DNA from: Brevibacterium sp. CS2
GTDB lineage: Bacteria > Actinomycetota > Actinomycetes > Actinomycetales > Brevibacteriaceae
NCBI RefSeq assembly: GCF_005280295.1
Contig: NZ_CP040020.1
Span: forward strand, 1,550,001-1,614,000
Reading direction: 5' to 3'
Length of the DNA: 64,000 bases
The translations under genes and the position numbers were made by a program. Positions 17,093-26,453 of this stretch are shown one piece after another (the stretch's first letter is position 1; every line of letters starts with the position of its first letter). The notes below the pieces were generated by a model that did no database searches, was not told the origin of the DNA, and saw nothing but the letters and a program-made list of their open reading frames with translations.

Positions 17093-18078
17093 TGCGCCCA
17101 CCCGTCGCCCTGTCCATCGCCGGCACCGACCCGTCCGGCGGCGCCGGCATCCACGCCGACCTCAAGACCTTCACCGCGCTCGGCGTCTACGGCACCACGG
17201 TGATCACCGCGCTCGTCGCGCAGAACACCCACGGGGTGAGCCGCGTGTACGGGATCGACGAGGACTTCGTCGCGGACCAGCTCGCCGCGGTGTTCGACGA
17301 CCTGCCGGTCGACGCCGCGAAGACCGGCATGCTCGGCACCCGCGGCCTCGTCGAGCTCATCTCCGCCGAGCTCCGCACTCGCCGCCCCGGACGACTCGTC
17401 GTCGATCCGGTCATGGTCGCGGCCTCCGGCCACCGGCTCCTCGACGCCGACGCCGTCGATGCGGTGCGCACCGAGCTCATGCCGCTCGCCGACGTCATCA
17501 CCCCCAACTTGCCCGAGGCCGCGCTGCTGCTCGGCGACGACGTGCCCGCCGCCCGGACGCCGGAGCAGATGCGCGCCCAGGCGCGCGAGCTCCTCGCCCG
17601 GGGCGCACGTGCGGTGCTGCTCAAGGGCGGTCATCTGGACTCCGGGGAGCTCGTCGACATCCTCGCCCAGGGCACGGACTCCGGCCCGGAGTTCCTCGAG
17701 TTCACCCATCCCCGGAAGGACACCCCGCACACCCACGGCACGGGCTGCACGCTCGCCGCCGCGGTCACCGCCGGCCTGGCCGCAGCCCGTCGTGCGGACC
17801 CCGCCGAGCCCCTCGGTGAGCATCTGCCCGGCGTGGTCGAGACCGCTCTCGACTACCTCGGCCGGGCGATCGCCTCGGGGGCGGACTGGGAGCTCGCCCT
17901 CGACCCCGAGGGCTCGCACGGTCCTGTCGACCACCTCGTCGACATCGGGATCGCCGGCGGCCGCGGGACCGCGAGCACAGGCACCGGCAATCGCCCGCCG
18001 GAAGGCGCCGCATCCACTCCATCGACAGCAGCACCGCGCGCCGCGGAACCGGCCGCGGACCAGGAGGCATCCGCATGA
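17092..18078 (+). CDS. thiD: Bifunctional hydroxymethylpyrimidine kinase/phosphomethylpyrimidine kinase
   Basis: Phosphorylates HMP and then HMP-phosphate to give the pyrimidine donor for ThiE. 328 residues. The ribokinase-type fold shows [70 protein letters not shown] and the anion-hole loop [16 protein letters not shown]. The last 55 or so residues are a low-complexity Gly/Ala/Pro/Glu tail ([20 protein letters not shown]) absent from typical ThiD proteins of about 270 residues. Third gene of the thi operon; its stop overlaps the tenA start (ATGA). Confidence 0.94.
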   Translation: MRPPVALSIAGTDPSGGAGIHADLKTFTALGVYGTTVITALVAQNTHGVSRVYGIDEDFVADQLAAVFDDLPVDAAKTGMLGTRGLVELISAELRTRRPGRLVVDPVMVAASGHRLLDADAVDAVRTELMPLADVITPNLPEAALLLGDDVPAARTPEQMRAQARELLARGARAVLLKGGHLDSGELVDILAQGTDSGPEFLEFTHPRKDTPHTHGTGCTLAAAVTAGLAAARRADPAEPLGEHLPGVVETALDYLGRAIASGADWELALDPEGSHGPVDHLVDIGIAGGRGTASTGTGNRPPEGAASTPSTAAPRAAEPAADQEASA

Positions 18079-18794
18079 CGCACACGTACCACTCCGGCCC
18101 GCATTCCCGTGAGGTGTGGAGCGCGGTCGCAGACACCCTGCGCGCGATCGAGGAGCTGCCGTTCCTCGCCGAGCTCGCCGCCGGCACGCTCGATGCCCGC
18201 GTCTTCACCAACTACATCCTCCAGGACGAGATCTACCTCGTCGGCTACGCGAAGGCGATGACGATCCTCGCCTCGCGGGCCCCCGCGACGGAGCAGACCC
18301 GGTTCTGGGCCGAGGCCGCAGGGCTCGCGGTGTACGAGGAGCAGCAGATGCACGCACAGCTCCTCGGCGCCGACCGCCTGGGACCCCACGTCGACGACCT
18401 CACCGGAGGCACGGGGGTGCCCACCGCCTCGCCGACCACGCTGGGCTACACCTCCTACCTCGTCGCACAGGCCGCCACCGCGCCCTACGAGGTCGGGGTC
18501 GCCGCCGTGCTCCCGTGCTTCTGGGTCTACGCCCACATGGGCAAGGTGCTCACCGCGGCGGTGGGCGACCGCATGGCGGACCACCCGTACAGGGAGTGGA
18601 TCGAGACCTACGACTCCCCGGAGTTCGACGCCGCCGTCGACGGCGCGGTGGCGATCTACGAGGGTCTCGCCGAGGAGGCGGGCCCCGCGGTGCGGTCGGC
18701 GATGGTCGAGGCGTTCCGGCAGGCCACCGTGTACGAGTGCCGCTTCTGGGACTCCGCCCACGTCATCGAGGGCTGGGACGCGTCACAGACCTGA
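18075..18794 (+). CDS. tenA: Aminopyrimidine aminohydrolase (thiaminase II)
   Basis: Hydrolyses aminomethyl-pyrimidine breakdown products of thiamine to HMP, and can cleave thiamine. 239 residues, all-helical heme-oxygenase-like fold. Visible active-site features are the FTNYILQDEIYLVGYAK segment, Cys148 in VLPCFWVYA as nucleophile and Glu221 in TVYECRFWDSAH. It fits a salvage operon: TenA supplies HMP, ThiD phosphorylates it, ThiM phosphorylates the thiazole and ThiE couples them. No thiC or thiG is present in the window, so this locus is salvage only. The start overlaps the thiD stop. Confidence 0.94.
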   Translation: MTHTYHSGPHSREVWSAVADTLRAIEELPFLAELAAGTLDARVFTNYILQDEIYLVGYAKAMTILASRAPATEQTRFWAEAAGLAVYEEQQMHAQLLGADRLGPHVDDLTGGTGVPTASPTTLGYTSYLVAQAATAPYEVGVAAVLPCFWVYAHMGKVLTAAVGDRMADHPYREWIETYDSPEFDAAVDGAVAIYEGLAEEAGPAVRSAMVEAFRQATVYECRFWDSAHVIEGWDASQT

Positions 18795-18943
18795 TTCGGC
18801 GGTGCGGTGCGGGGCGCGCTGCGAGGACGGGGCCGTGCCGGGAGGCGCGGCCGGCCGGTTCCGCGGTGCGCCGCGGGGTTCGTGTTCCCGGACGGTGACA
18901 TCGCCGTGACGACTGGAACCGTGAGGACGGCGAGGCTGGAGCC

Positions 18944-19411
18944 ATGATCCTCACCGCCCGCCTCACCGCGACAGCCGCCCTGCTCCTCCTCATCGCGGCC
19001 GTGCCCGTGCCCGTGCTCCGCTACCGGAACCGGGACTTCGCCGCCGAGGACATCGGTCTCGCCGAGGCGGCCGTCGCCTCACCGGGCGGGCTGCTGCTCA
19101 TCCCCGGGTTCCTCCTCACCGTCGCCTGCGCCGTCCTCGCGTGGTTCGCCTGGCGCTCGCGGGTCTGGGGGTGGCTGGCCGGCACCGCGAGCCTCCTGCT
19201 CCTCGGCGGGGCGATCTCGACGGTGTGGGCGGCCGGTTCGATGGTGATCATGTGGGACGGCTTCGACGAGGAGCGCGGGCTGCCGATCGGCGGCATGGAG
19301 GTCCCCGAGCCGAGCTGGGGGCTGGGGATCGTCGGACTCGCCGCGATCGTGCTCGCGATCGGGGCGATCACCTGGCTCTTCCGCCATCCCGGGTCCCGGT
19401 CCCGGCGGTAG
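18944..19411 (+). CDS. Small membrane protein of unknown function
   Basis: 155 residues with about four predicted membrane segments: residues 5-25 (RLTATAALLLLIAAVPVPVL), a second around SPGGLLLIPGFLLTVACAVLAWFAW, a third around GWLAGTASLLLLGGAISTVWA, and a fourth around WGLGIVGLAAIVLAIGAITWLF. The short loop between helices 3 and 4 is acidic (DGFDEERGLPIGGMEVPE). The C-terminus is basic (HPGSRSRR), consistent with a cytoplasmic end. No recognised domain. The start ATG 18944 has GGAG upstream; it stands alone between tenA and a decayed gene. Confidence 0.7.
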   Translation: MILTARLTATAALLLLIAAVPVPVLRYRNRDFAAEDIGLAEAAVASPGGLLLIPGFLLTVACAVLAWFAWRSRVWGWLAGTASLLLLGGAISTVWAAGSMVIMWDGFDEERGLPIGGMEVPEPSWGLGIVGLAAIVLAIGAITWLFRHPGSRSRR

Positions 19412-19414
19412 GGT
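19409..19414 (+). promoter_or_regulatory. Probable -10 box (TAGGGT) for the DinB-like gene
   Basis: TAGGGT overlaps the stop of the preceding gene and ends 6 nt before ATG 19421, the spacing seen at other apparently leaderless genes here. Confidence 0.5.
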
Positions 19415-19420
19415 GGCCGC

Positions 19421-19871
19421 ATGAACGCACCCACCCCCGACATCCCCGCCCACGCCCCCCGTCACCGAGGTCCACGATCCGCCGAACACCGGCACCGAGC
19501 GCGAGGTGCTCCTCGGCTTCCTCGAACACGCGCGCAGCGTGCTGCTCCGCAAGACGGAGGGGATCCCCGCCGAGGACCCGCCGGCCCCGTGGGACACCGC
19601 GCCGTGGGACGACGACCCGGACTGGGACTGGGCGCTCGCCGCCTCGATCGGCCCGGACGAGGCTCGGTCGCTGTTCATCCGGGCGACGGAGCGCTCGCGG
19701 ATGATCGTCGAGTCGATCGGGGACCTGTCGACGACCGCCGCGCGGCCCGCATCCGACGGCACCACCTGGGACCTCCGCTGGGTCCTCGTCCACATGGTCG
19801 AGGAGTACAACCGGCACCTCGGGCACGCCGATCTCCTGCGGGAGAGCATCGACGGCGCGACCGGGGACTGA
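19421..19871 (+). pseudogene. Decayed DinB/DUF664-like gene (frameshift plus internal deletion)
   Basis: The 3' part (19506-19871) encodes a DUF664-like C-terminus: ARSVLLRKTEGI..., RSRMIVESIGDL, and a closing WDLRWVLVHMVEEYNRHLGHADLLRE-type helix with the His residues of the DinB fold. The natural start, ATG 19421 behind a -10 box, is in another frame. Removing one C from the six-C run at 19455-19460 joins MNAPTPDIPAHAP to VTEVHDPPNTGTEREVLLGF. In addition, the middle of the usual fold (the VPSxTTLLGLVKHLxHVE region as I know the family) is absent between KTEGIPAED and PDWDWALAA. Probably non-functional; a sequencing error could explain the frameshift but not the deletion. Confidence 0.7.
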
Positions 19872-19987
19872 ACCGGCCCGGCGCGCGACGGGGGGGATAG
19901 CGCCGCGGACCGCGCACTGCGGAGCTCGGACTGCGGGCCGGCCCCGCGACCTGAGCGGGCGCTGGAAGTCGTGTCCGAGCCCTGGGA

Positions 19988-19993
19988 TACCCT
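19988..19993 (+). promoter_or_regulatory. Probable -10 box (TACCCT) for leaderless guaB3 mRNA
   Basis: TACCCT ends 6 nt before the GTG start at 20000. The intervening GGAAGG is too close to act as a ribosome site. Confidence 0.5.
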
Positions 19994-19999
19994 GGAAGG

Positions 20000-21133
20000 G
20001 TGAGCAGCGAAATCGAGATCGGCAGAGGCAAACGAGGCCGCAGGGCCTTCTCACTCGACGACATCGCGATCGTCCCGGACCGGCGTACGCGCGATCCGCA
20101 GGACGTCTCCCTCGAGTGGCAGATCGACGCCTACCGATTCGACCTCCCCTTCATCAGCGCCCCCATGGACTCCGTCGTCTCGCCCGCCACCGCGATCGCG
20201 CTCGGGCGGCTCGGCGGCCTCGGCGTCCTCGACCTCGAGGGCCTGTGGACGCGGTACGAGGATCCGCAGCCGCTCCTCGACGAGATCGCCGCGCTCCCGG
20301 CCGAACGGGCCACCGCGCGCATGCAGGAGATCTACGCCGAACCCATCAAGGCCGAGCTCATCACGGCGCGCGTGGGGGAGATCCGCGAATCCGGCGTCAC
20401 CGTCGCCGGCGCGCTCACCCCGCAGCGCACCCAGGAGTTCTGGCGCACCGTGGTCGACGCCGGTGTCGACCTCTTCGTCATCCGCGGCACTACCGTGTCC
20501 GCCGAGCACGTGTCGAGCAGCACCGAGCCGCTCAACCTCAAGCAGTTCATCTACGAGCTCGACGTGCCCGTCATCGTCGGCGGCGCGGCGACCTACACCG
20601 CCTCCCTCCACCTCATGCGCACCGGTGCGGCCGGTGTGCTCGTGGGCTTCGGCGGGGGAGCGGCGGCCACCACCCGGCGCACCCTGGGCATCCACGCACC
20701 CATGGCCTCGGCGATCGCGGACATCCACTCCGCCCGCCGGGACTACATGGACGAATCCGGGGGCCGCTACGTCCACGTCATCGCCGACGGCGGCCTCGGC
20801 ACCTCCGGGGACATCGTCAAGGCCTTCGCGATGGGTGCCGACGCCGTCATGCTCGGCACCGCGCTCGCCCGGGCCGCGGAGGCCCCCGGCGGCGGGTTCC
20901 ACTGGGGACCGGAATCGCACCATTCCCAGCTGCCGCGCGGACACCGGGTGGAGATCGGCACCGCGGCGCCGCTCGAGGAGCTCCTGTTCGGTCCGAGCCG
21001 GTCCGCCGACGGCACCGTCAACCTCGCCGGCGCGCTGCGCCGGGCGATGGCGACCACCGGTTACCTCGATCTCAAGGAGTTCCAGCGGGTCGACGTCGTC
21101 GTCTCCCCGTACCAGTCACAGACGGAGATGTGA
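20000..21133 (+). CDS. guaB3: GuaB3 family IMP dehydrogenase-related protein
   Basis: 377 residues. It has the IMPDH barrel (FSLDDIAIVPDRRTRDPQDV; PFISAPMDSVVSPATAIALG; VIADGGLGTSGDIVKAFAMGADAVMLG) but no CBS pair, and the catalytic SICTTR loop is replaced by VIRGTTVSAEHVS. That combination marks the GuaB3 group, common in actinobacteria beside guaB and guaA. Whether it is a GMP reductase or another purine enzyme is not settled by sequence. It starts the guaB3 / SURF1 / DUF3817 / guaA series. Confidence 0.9.
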   Translation: MSSEIEIGRGKRGRRAFSLDDIAIVPDRRTRDPQDVSLEWQIDAYRFDLPFISAPMDSVVSPATAIALGRLGGLGVLDLEGLWTRYEDPQPLLDEIAALPAERATARMQEIYAEPIKAELITARVGEIRESGVTVAGALTPQRTQEFWRTVVDAGVDLFVIRGTTVSAEHVSSSTEPLNLKQFIYELDVPVIVGGAATYTASLHLMRTGAAGVLVGFGGGAAATTRRTLGIHAPMASAIADIHSARRDYMDESGGRYVHVIADGGLGTSGDIVKAFAMGADAVMLGTALARAAEAPGGGFHWGPESHHSQLPRGHRVEIGTAAPLEELLFGPSRSADGTVNLAGALRRAMATTGYLDLKEFQRVDVVVSPYQSQTEM

Positions 21134-21136
21134 CCG

Positions 21137-22069
21137 GTGCTGCGCCTCGCCCTGACCCCGCGCTGGCTGGGGTTCCTCGCCCTCGTGCTCGTGCTCGTCA
21201 CGGCGTTCGTCGGGCTCTCGGCCTGGCAGGTCAACCGGGCGCAGCACAAGAACGACGTCATCGCCGCGCAGGACGTCGACGAGGTCCAGGACTTCAACGC
21301 GGTCATGCAGGCCCAGGTGCCGCTGCCGTCCTACCGGCTCGATCAGCGCGTCGAGCTCACCGGCAGCTACCTGCCGGATGCCCAGGTCGTCGTCCCCGGG
21401 CGGTACCAGGACGGCGCGGAGGGCTTCTGGGTCGTGACGATGTTCGCACCCGACGGCGCGCAGCTCGGGGAGGACGCGGTGCTCGAGGGCGAGCCGAGCA
21501 AGCCCATCGCCGTCCCGGTGGTCCGCGGCTGGACCGCCGACGAGGACCTCGCGATGCACTCCCGGGCGAACGACGGCGAGGCCTCGATCGTCGGCCGGAT
21601 CGGTCCGGTCGACGCCCCGGAGAACACCCGTGACCTGCCGGACGGGCAGACCCGCACGATCTCGACCTCGCAGCTCGTCAACGACTTCGGGGTGTACTCG
21701 TACTCCGGCATCGTGTTCCCCGAACAGGACACCGGCCCCGGCGCCTCGGAGGCGACCGGCGGTCTCGAGCACGTCGCGCTCGAGAAGCAGGAGGACGGCG
21801 GTCTCGACCTCCAGTCCGCGGCCTATGCGATCGAATGGCTGATCTTCGCCGCCTTCGCCCTCTACATCTGGTGGCGCCTGCTCCGCGATGCGCACATCGC
21901 GCAGCGGGCGGCCGCCGAGCACGCCGGGCCGGTGGAGTACGTCGTCGTCAAGGGCGCTGAGCGAATCCCGGCTCCGCGGCCCCGCCGACCCCGTCCCCGC
22001 CCGGACCGCCGACCGACCGCACGACCCGACCGCACCGCCCCCGACGCACGAGGACCCGCACCGTGGTGA
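21137..22069 (+). CDS. SURF1-family cytochrome oxidase assembly protein
   Basis: 310 residues. Two membrane helices frame an extracytoplasmic domain: LGFLALVLVLVTAFVGLSAWQ near the N-terminus and AIEWLIFAAFALYIWWRLL near residue 245. The motifs LSAWQVNRAQHKN, VELTGSYLPDAQVVVPGRYQDGAEGFWVVT and the late VYSYSGIVFPE match SURF1/SHY1 proteins that help assemble heme a-containing cytochrome oxidase. The C-terminal 50 residues are Pro/Arg-rich. GTG start 4 nt after guaB3; the stop overlaps the next gene by 7 nt. Confidence 0.9.
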   Translation: MLRLALTPRWLGFLALVLVLVTAFVGLSAWQVNRAQHKNDVIAAQDVDEVQDFNAVMQAQVPLPSYRLDQRVELTGSYLPDAQVVVPGRYQDGAEGFWVVTMFAPDGAQLGEDAVLEGEPSKPIAVPVVRGWTADEDLAMHSRANDGEASIVGRIGPVDAPENTRDLPDGQTRTISTSQLVNDFGVYSYSGIVFPEQDTGPGASEATGGLEHVALEKQEDGGLDLQSAAYAIEWLIFAAFALYIWWRLLRDAHIAQRAAAEHAGPVEYVVVKGAERIPAPRPRRPRPRPDRRPTARPDRTAPDARGPAPW

Positions 22070-22500
22070 ATGACCCGCAAGACGCCCGCCCCGACTTCGA
22101 CGAGGACGCCGTGTGGACCGTCAGACGGTACACCTCGGCCCGCAACGCCCTGCGGTTCTACCGCGTGATGGCCTTCATCACCGGCGCGCTGCTCCTCGTC
22201 CTCACCGTCGAGATGATCTACAAGTACCTCATCGCCGCTGACCCGGAGACCGCGCTGATGTTCGGCGGGTTCAACCTCGCGGCGGCGATCGCGATCAGCC
22301 ACGGCTGGTGCTACGTCGTCTACCTCATCTCGTGCTTCTGGCTCAACCAGCAGATGCGGTGGGGGCTGGGCCGCCTGCTCGTGCTCGCCCTCGCCGGCGT
22401 CGTGCCGGTGATGTCCTTCATCGTCGAGCGCCGCGTCCACCGGCAGGCCGAGCAGGAGCTCGAGGATGCCGTGGTCGTCGCCCCGCGCGGCGAGTTCTGA
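22063..22500 (+). CDS. DUF3817 domain membrane protein
   Basis: 145 residues. A hydrophilic N-terminus is followed by RNALRFYRVMAFITGALLLVLTVEMI and two further helices (FNLAAAIAISHGWCYVVYLISCFWL; LGRLLVLALAGVVPVMSFIVERR). The RFYRVMA and HGWCYVVYL motifs are those of DUF3817 (YdzA-like) proteins, which in actinobacteria are often found just upstream of guaA, as here. Function unknown. GTG start overlaps SURF1. Confidence 0.85.
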   Translation: MVNDPQDARPDFDEDAVWTVRRYTSARNALRFYRVMAFITGALLLVLTVEMIYKYLIAADPETALMFGGFNLAAAIAISHGWCYVVYLISCFWLNQQMRWGLGRLLVLALAGVVPVMSFIVERRVHRQAEQELEDAVVVAPRGEF

Positions 22501-22508
22501 ACCCCGGA

Positions 22509-22514
22509 TAGGAT
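22509..22514 (+). promoter_or_regulatory. Probable -10 box (TAGGAT) deciding the guaA start
   Basis: TAGGAT overlaps the first ATG (22513), so that codon is unlikely to be in the transcript; the second ATG (22522) is 7 nt downstream, as in the other leaderless genes. Confidence 0.5.
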
Positions 22515-22521
22515 GGATCCC

Positions 22522-24108
<1,587 letters not shown>

Positions 24109-24161
24109 TCGGGGCCCGGTGACCCGGCCGGCATTCTGCCGGGCCAGCGGCGTCGGATGCG

Positions 24162-24189
24162 GGGCGTCCCCGTGATCGCGGGGACACCC
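24162..24189 (+). terminator. Terminator hairpin after guaA
   Basis: GGGCGTCCCCG (24162-24172) pairs with CGGGGACACCC (24179-24189), an 11-bp stem with one G-T pair and a loop TGATCG. A second possible hairpin with GGCCCGG / CCGGGCC arms lies just before it (24113-24145). Confidence 0.65.
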
Positions 24190-24200
24190 GGAGTACTCTC

Positions 24201-24222
24201 CTGAACACTGTTCAGGTACGCT
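24201..24222 (+). promoter_or_regulatory. BioQ-like operator overlapping the bioY promoter
   Basis: A perfect palindrome CTGAACA-C-TGTTCAG (24201-24215) is followed at once by a possible -10 box TACGCT (24217-24222). The TGAAC(N3)GTTCA core resembles operators of BioQ, the TetR-type biotin repressor of actinobacteria. Binding there would block RNA polymerase. No BioQ gene lies in the window. Confidence 0.65.
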
Positions 24223-24256
24223 GATCCGAGACCAGCGTCCGAACAGGAGATCCCGC

Positions 24257-24907
24257 ATGCCCGACACCGTCACCACCCCCGACCCGGCCGCCACCCGCGG
24301 CACCGCCCGCCGCGGCTGGCGCGCGGTCGACCTCGCCCTCGTCGCGGTGTTCGCCGCCCTCGTCGCGGTGTTCGCCGCGCTGCCCCCGATCCCGGTCGGC
24401 GGCGCGGGCGTGCCGATCACCCTGCAGACCCTCGCGCTCGCCCTGTGCGGGCTGTGCCTCGGCCCGCTGCGCGGCTTCGCGGCGGCCGCGCTCTACGTCG
24501 TCCTCGGCCTCGTCGGCCTGCCGATCTTCTCCGGCTTCTCCGGCGGCCTCGGCGTGCTCGCAGGCCCGTCGGCCGGCTACATCATCGCTTTCCCGTTCTT
24601 CGCCCTCGGCTGCGGCCTCGTGGCGCGGTTCGCGCTCGCCCGCCTCCGCGGTCCCAAGCTGTGGCTCGTGCTCAGCCTCGGGGCTCTCGTCGTGAGCTTC
24701 CTCGTCGTCCATCCCCTCGGGATCCTCGGGATGGCCGTCAACCTCGAGGTGGGGCTCGCCGAGGCGGTCGTCTTCGACATGCCGTTCTGGCCCGGGGACG
24801 TGGTGAAGAACCTCGTCGCGGGTGCGCTCGCGGCCACCGTGCACCGCGCCTTCCCGCAGCTCCTCGAGACCGGGCGCCGTGCGCCGCGGAGCTCCGGACA
24901 GCGGTGA
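24257..24907 (+). CDS. bioY: Biotin transporter substrate-binding subunit BioY
   Basis: S-component of an ECF-type vitamin importer, 216 residues and about six helices. BioY features are VAVFAALPPIPVGGAGVPIT, the GLCLGPLRGFAAAALYVVLGLVGLPIFSGFSGGLG stretch, GPSAGYIIAFPFFA, and the late FWPGDVVKNLVAGALAA helix. It binds biotin in the membrane. Start ATG 24257 has AGGAG upstream. The stop overlaps the bioM GTG start. Confidence 0.94.
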   Translation: MPDTVTTPDPAATRGTARRGWRAVDLALVAVFAALVAVFAALPPIPVGGAGVPITLQTLALALCGLCLGPLRGFAAAALYVVLGLVGLPIFSGFSGGLGVLAGPSAGYIIAFPFFALGCGLVARFALARLRGPKLWLVLSLGALVVSFLVVHPLGILGMAVNLEVGLAEAVVFDMPFWPGDVVKNLVAGALAATVHRAFPQLLETGRRAPRSSGQR

Positions 24908-25641
24908 TCGCACTCGAGGCGGTGGGGGTCGGCGTCCGCGACACGGGCGCCGACTCCCGCACGCCGGTGCACCGGCAGATCCTCCACGACGTCACACTGC
25001 GCCTCGCGGAGCCGGTGGTGAGCATCATCGGCGCGAACGGCTCCGGCAAGTCGACCCTGCTCCAGCTCCTCAACGGACTCGTCCTGCCGGATTCCGGGCA
25101 GGTGCGGGTCGACGGTCTCGACCCGGTCACCCACGGGGGCGAGGTGCGGCGCCGAGTGGGATTCGTGTTCACCGATCCCGCCGCGCAGCTCGTCATGCCC
25201 ACGGTCATCGAGGACGTCGAGCTCTCCCTGCGCCGCTCTGTGCGCCGGCCGGGTCCGCGGCGGGAGCGGGCGCTGTCCGTGCTCGACGAGCTCGGGGTCG
25301 CCGACCTCGCGGACCGCAGCGTCTATGAGCTCTCCGGCGGTCAGCGCCAGCTCGTCGCGCTCGCCTCCGTGCTCGCGGTCGACCCGCAGATCCTCGTGCT
25401 CGACGAGCCGACCACCCTCCTCGACCTGCGCAACCGCGAGCTCCTCCGCGGCACCCTGCGCGGACTCGTCGCCCGGCGCGGCATGCGGCTCGTCGTGTCC
25501 ACGCACGACCTCGAGGTCGCCGCCGACGCCGCGCGCACCGTGCTCATCGCCGACGGCCGGATCGCCGCCGACGGTCCGCCGGCCGAGGTCATCGCCGAGT
25601 ACCGCCGGCGGGCCGCCGACGACCGCGAGGTGCGGCCGTGA
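24904..25641 (+). CDS. bioM: Biotin ECF transporter ATP-binding subunit BioM
   Basis: Energy-coupling ATPase (EcfA-like), 245 residues. Walker A is GANGSGKST at 43-51, the Q-loop region FVFTDPAAQLVMPTV is typical of ECF ATPases, the signature is LSGGQRQLVALASVLA, Walker B is ILVLDEPTTLLD and the H-loop VSTHD. It pairs with BioN to power BioY. GTG start overlaps the bioY stop, and its own stop overlaps the bioN start (GTGA). Confidence 0.93.
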   Translation: MIALEAVGVGVRDTGADSRTPVHRQILHDVTLRLAEPVVSIIGANGSGKSTLLQLLNGLVLPDSGQVRVDGLDPVTHGGEVRRRVGFVFTDPAAQLVMPTVIEDVELSLRRSVRRPGPRRERALSVLDELGVADLADRSVYELSGGQRQLVALASVLAVDPQILVLDEPTTLLDLRNRELLRGTLRGLVARRGMRLVVSTHDLEVAADAARTVLIADGRIAADGPPAEVIAEYRRRAADDREVRP

Positions 25642-26276
25642 GGCGCCGGCAGCAGTTCCTCGGCCGCTATCTGCCCGGTGACGGGTGGCTGCACCGCACC
25701 CCGGCCGGAGCGAAGTTCGCCGGTCTCGCCGTGCTCAGCCTCGTCGTGCTCCTCGTGCGCAGCCCGGGGGTGAGCCTCACCGCGCTCGGCCTCGTGCTGC
25801 TGCTCGGGGCGAGCGCGCGGATCCCGCTGCGCGCACTCGTGTCGCCGGTGCGGCGGGTGTGGCTCATCATCGCGTTCATCGTCGTGTTCCACCTCGTGTT
25901 CTCCGACCCCGTCACGGCGCTGCGGGTGGTGTCGACGATCCTCGCCTGCGTCCTCGCCGCGGGCCTCCTCATGCTCACCACCCCGGTGACCGGGCTGCTC
26001 GCGGTGTTCGCCGCGCTCGCCCGGCCGCTCCGGGCGTTCGGCGTCGACCCCGACCGGGTCGCGCTCACCGCCGCGCTCATGGTCCGCAGCCTGGCCTACC
26101 TCGCCGACCTCACCGCGGTGACCGGGGACTCCGCGCGCGCCCGCGGGCTCGAGCGGAACCTCCGCGCCCGGACGGTGCCGGTCATCCTCGGCGCGGTGAA
26201 GTACGCCACCGACACCGGCCGCGCCCTCGACGCCCGCGGCCTCGGCGACCCCGACCACGGCCCCGAACGCCCCTGA
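25638..26276 (+). CDS. bioN: Biotin ECF transporter transmembrane subunit BioN (EcfT)
   Basis: Membrane scaffold linking the ATPase to BioY; 212 residues. It belongs to the CbiQ/EcfT family: WLHRTPAGAKFAGLAVLSLVVLLV at the N-terminus, several helices, and two Ala-Arg-Gly coupling motifs near the end (ARARGLERN and ALDARGLGD) that contact the ATPase. GTG start overlaps bioM, completing a bioYMN operon behind the BioQ-like operator. A 61-nt palindrome begins 67 nt after the stop. Confidence 0.93.
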   Translation: MRRRQQFLGRYLPGDGWLHRTPAGAKFAGLAVLSLVVLLVRSPGVSLTALGLVLLLGASARIPLRALVSPVRRVWLIIAFIVVFHLVFSDPVTALRVVSTILACVLAAGLLMLTTPVTGLLAVFAALARPLRAFGVDPDRVALTAALMVRSLAYLADLTAVTGDSARARGLERNLRARTVPVILGAVKYATDTGRALDARGLGDPDHGPERP

Positions 26277-26342
26277 CCCACCAGACGCCCCTGACGCAGC
26301 CGTAGCCCATTCATCCGCAGCAGCCTCGTCCGCAGCAGACTC

Positions 26343-26403
26343 ATCGACCTGCCGTTTCTGCTCGAGATTCGGGCCGCAGATCGAGCACGAGTGACAGCTC
26401 GAT
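26343..26403. repeat. 61-nt imperfect palindrome E3
   Basis: Begins ATCGACCTGCCGTTTCTGCT and ends GAGTGACAGCTCGAT. A second right-type arm (CGAGCACACGTGACAGCTCG) follows at 26412-26431. It lies between the converging bioN and AAA ATPase genes. Confidence 0.88.
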
Positions 26404-26453
26404 GGATGGGCCGAGCACACGTGACAGCTCGATGGGTCCGGTCGGTGCGGCGC

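Noticed and set aside
20000-21133. A second guaB or a guaC (GMP reductase)
   Set aside because: No CBS domains and no SICTTR loop, but the VSAEHVS variant of the GuaB3 group; named guaB3 without assigning a reaction.
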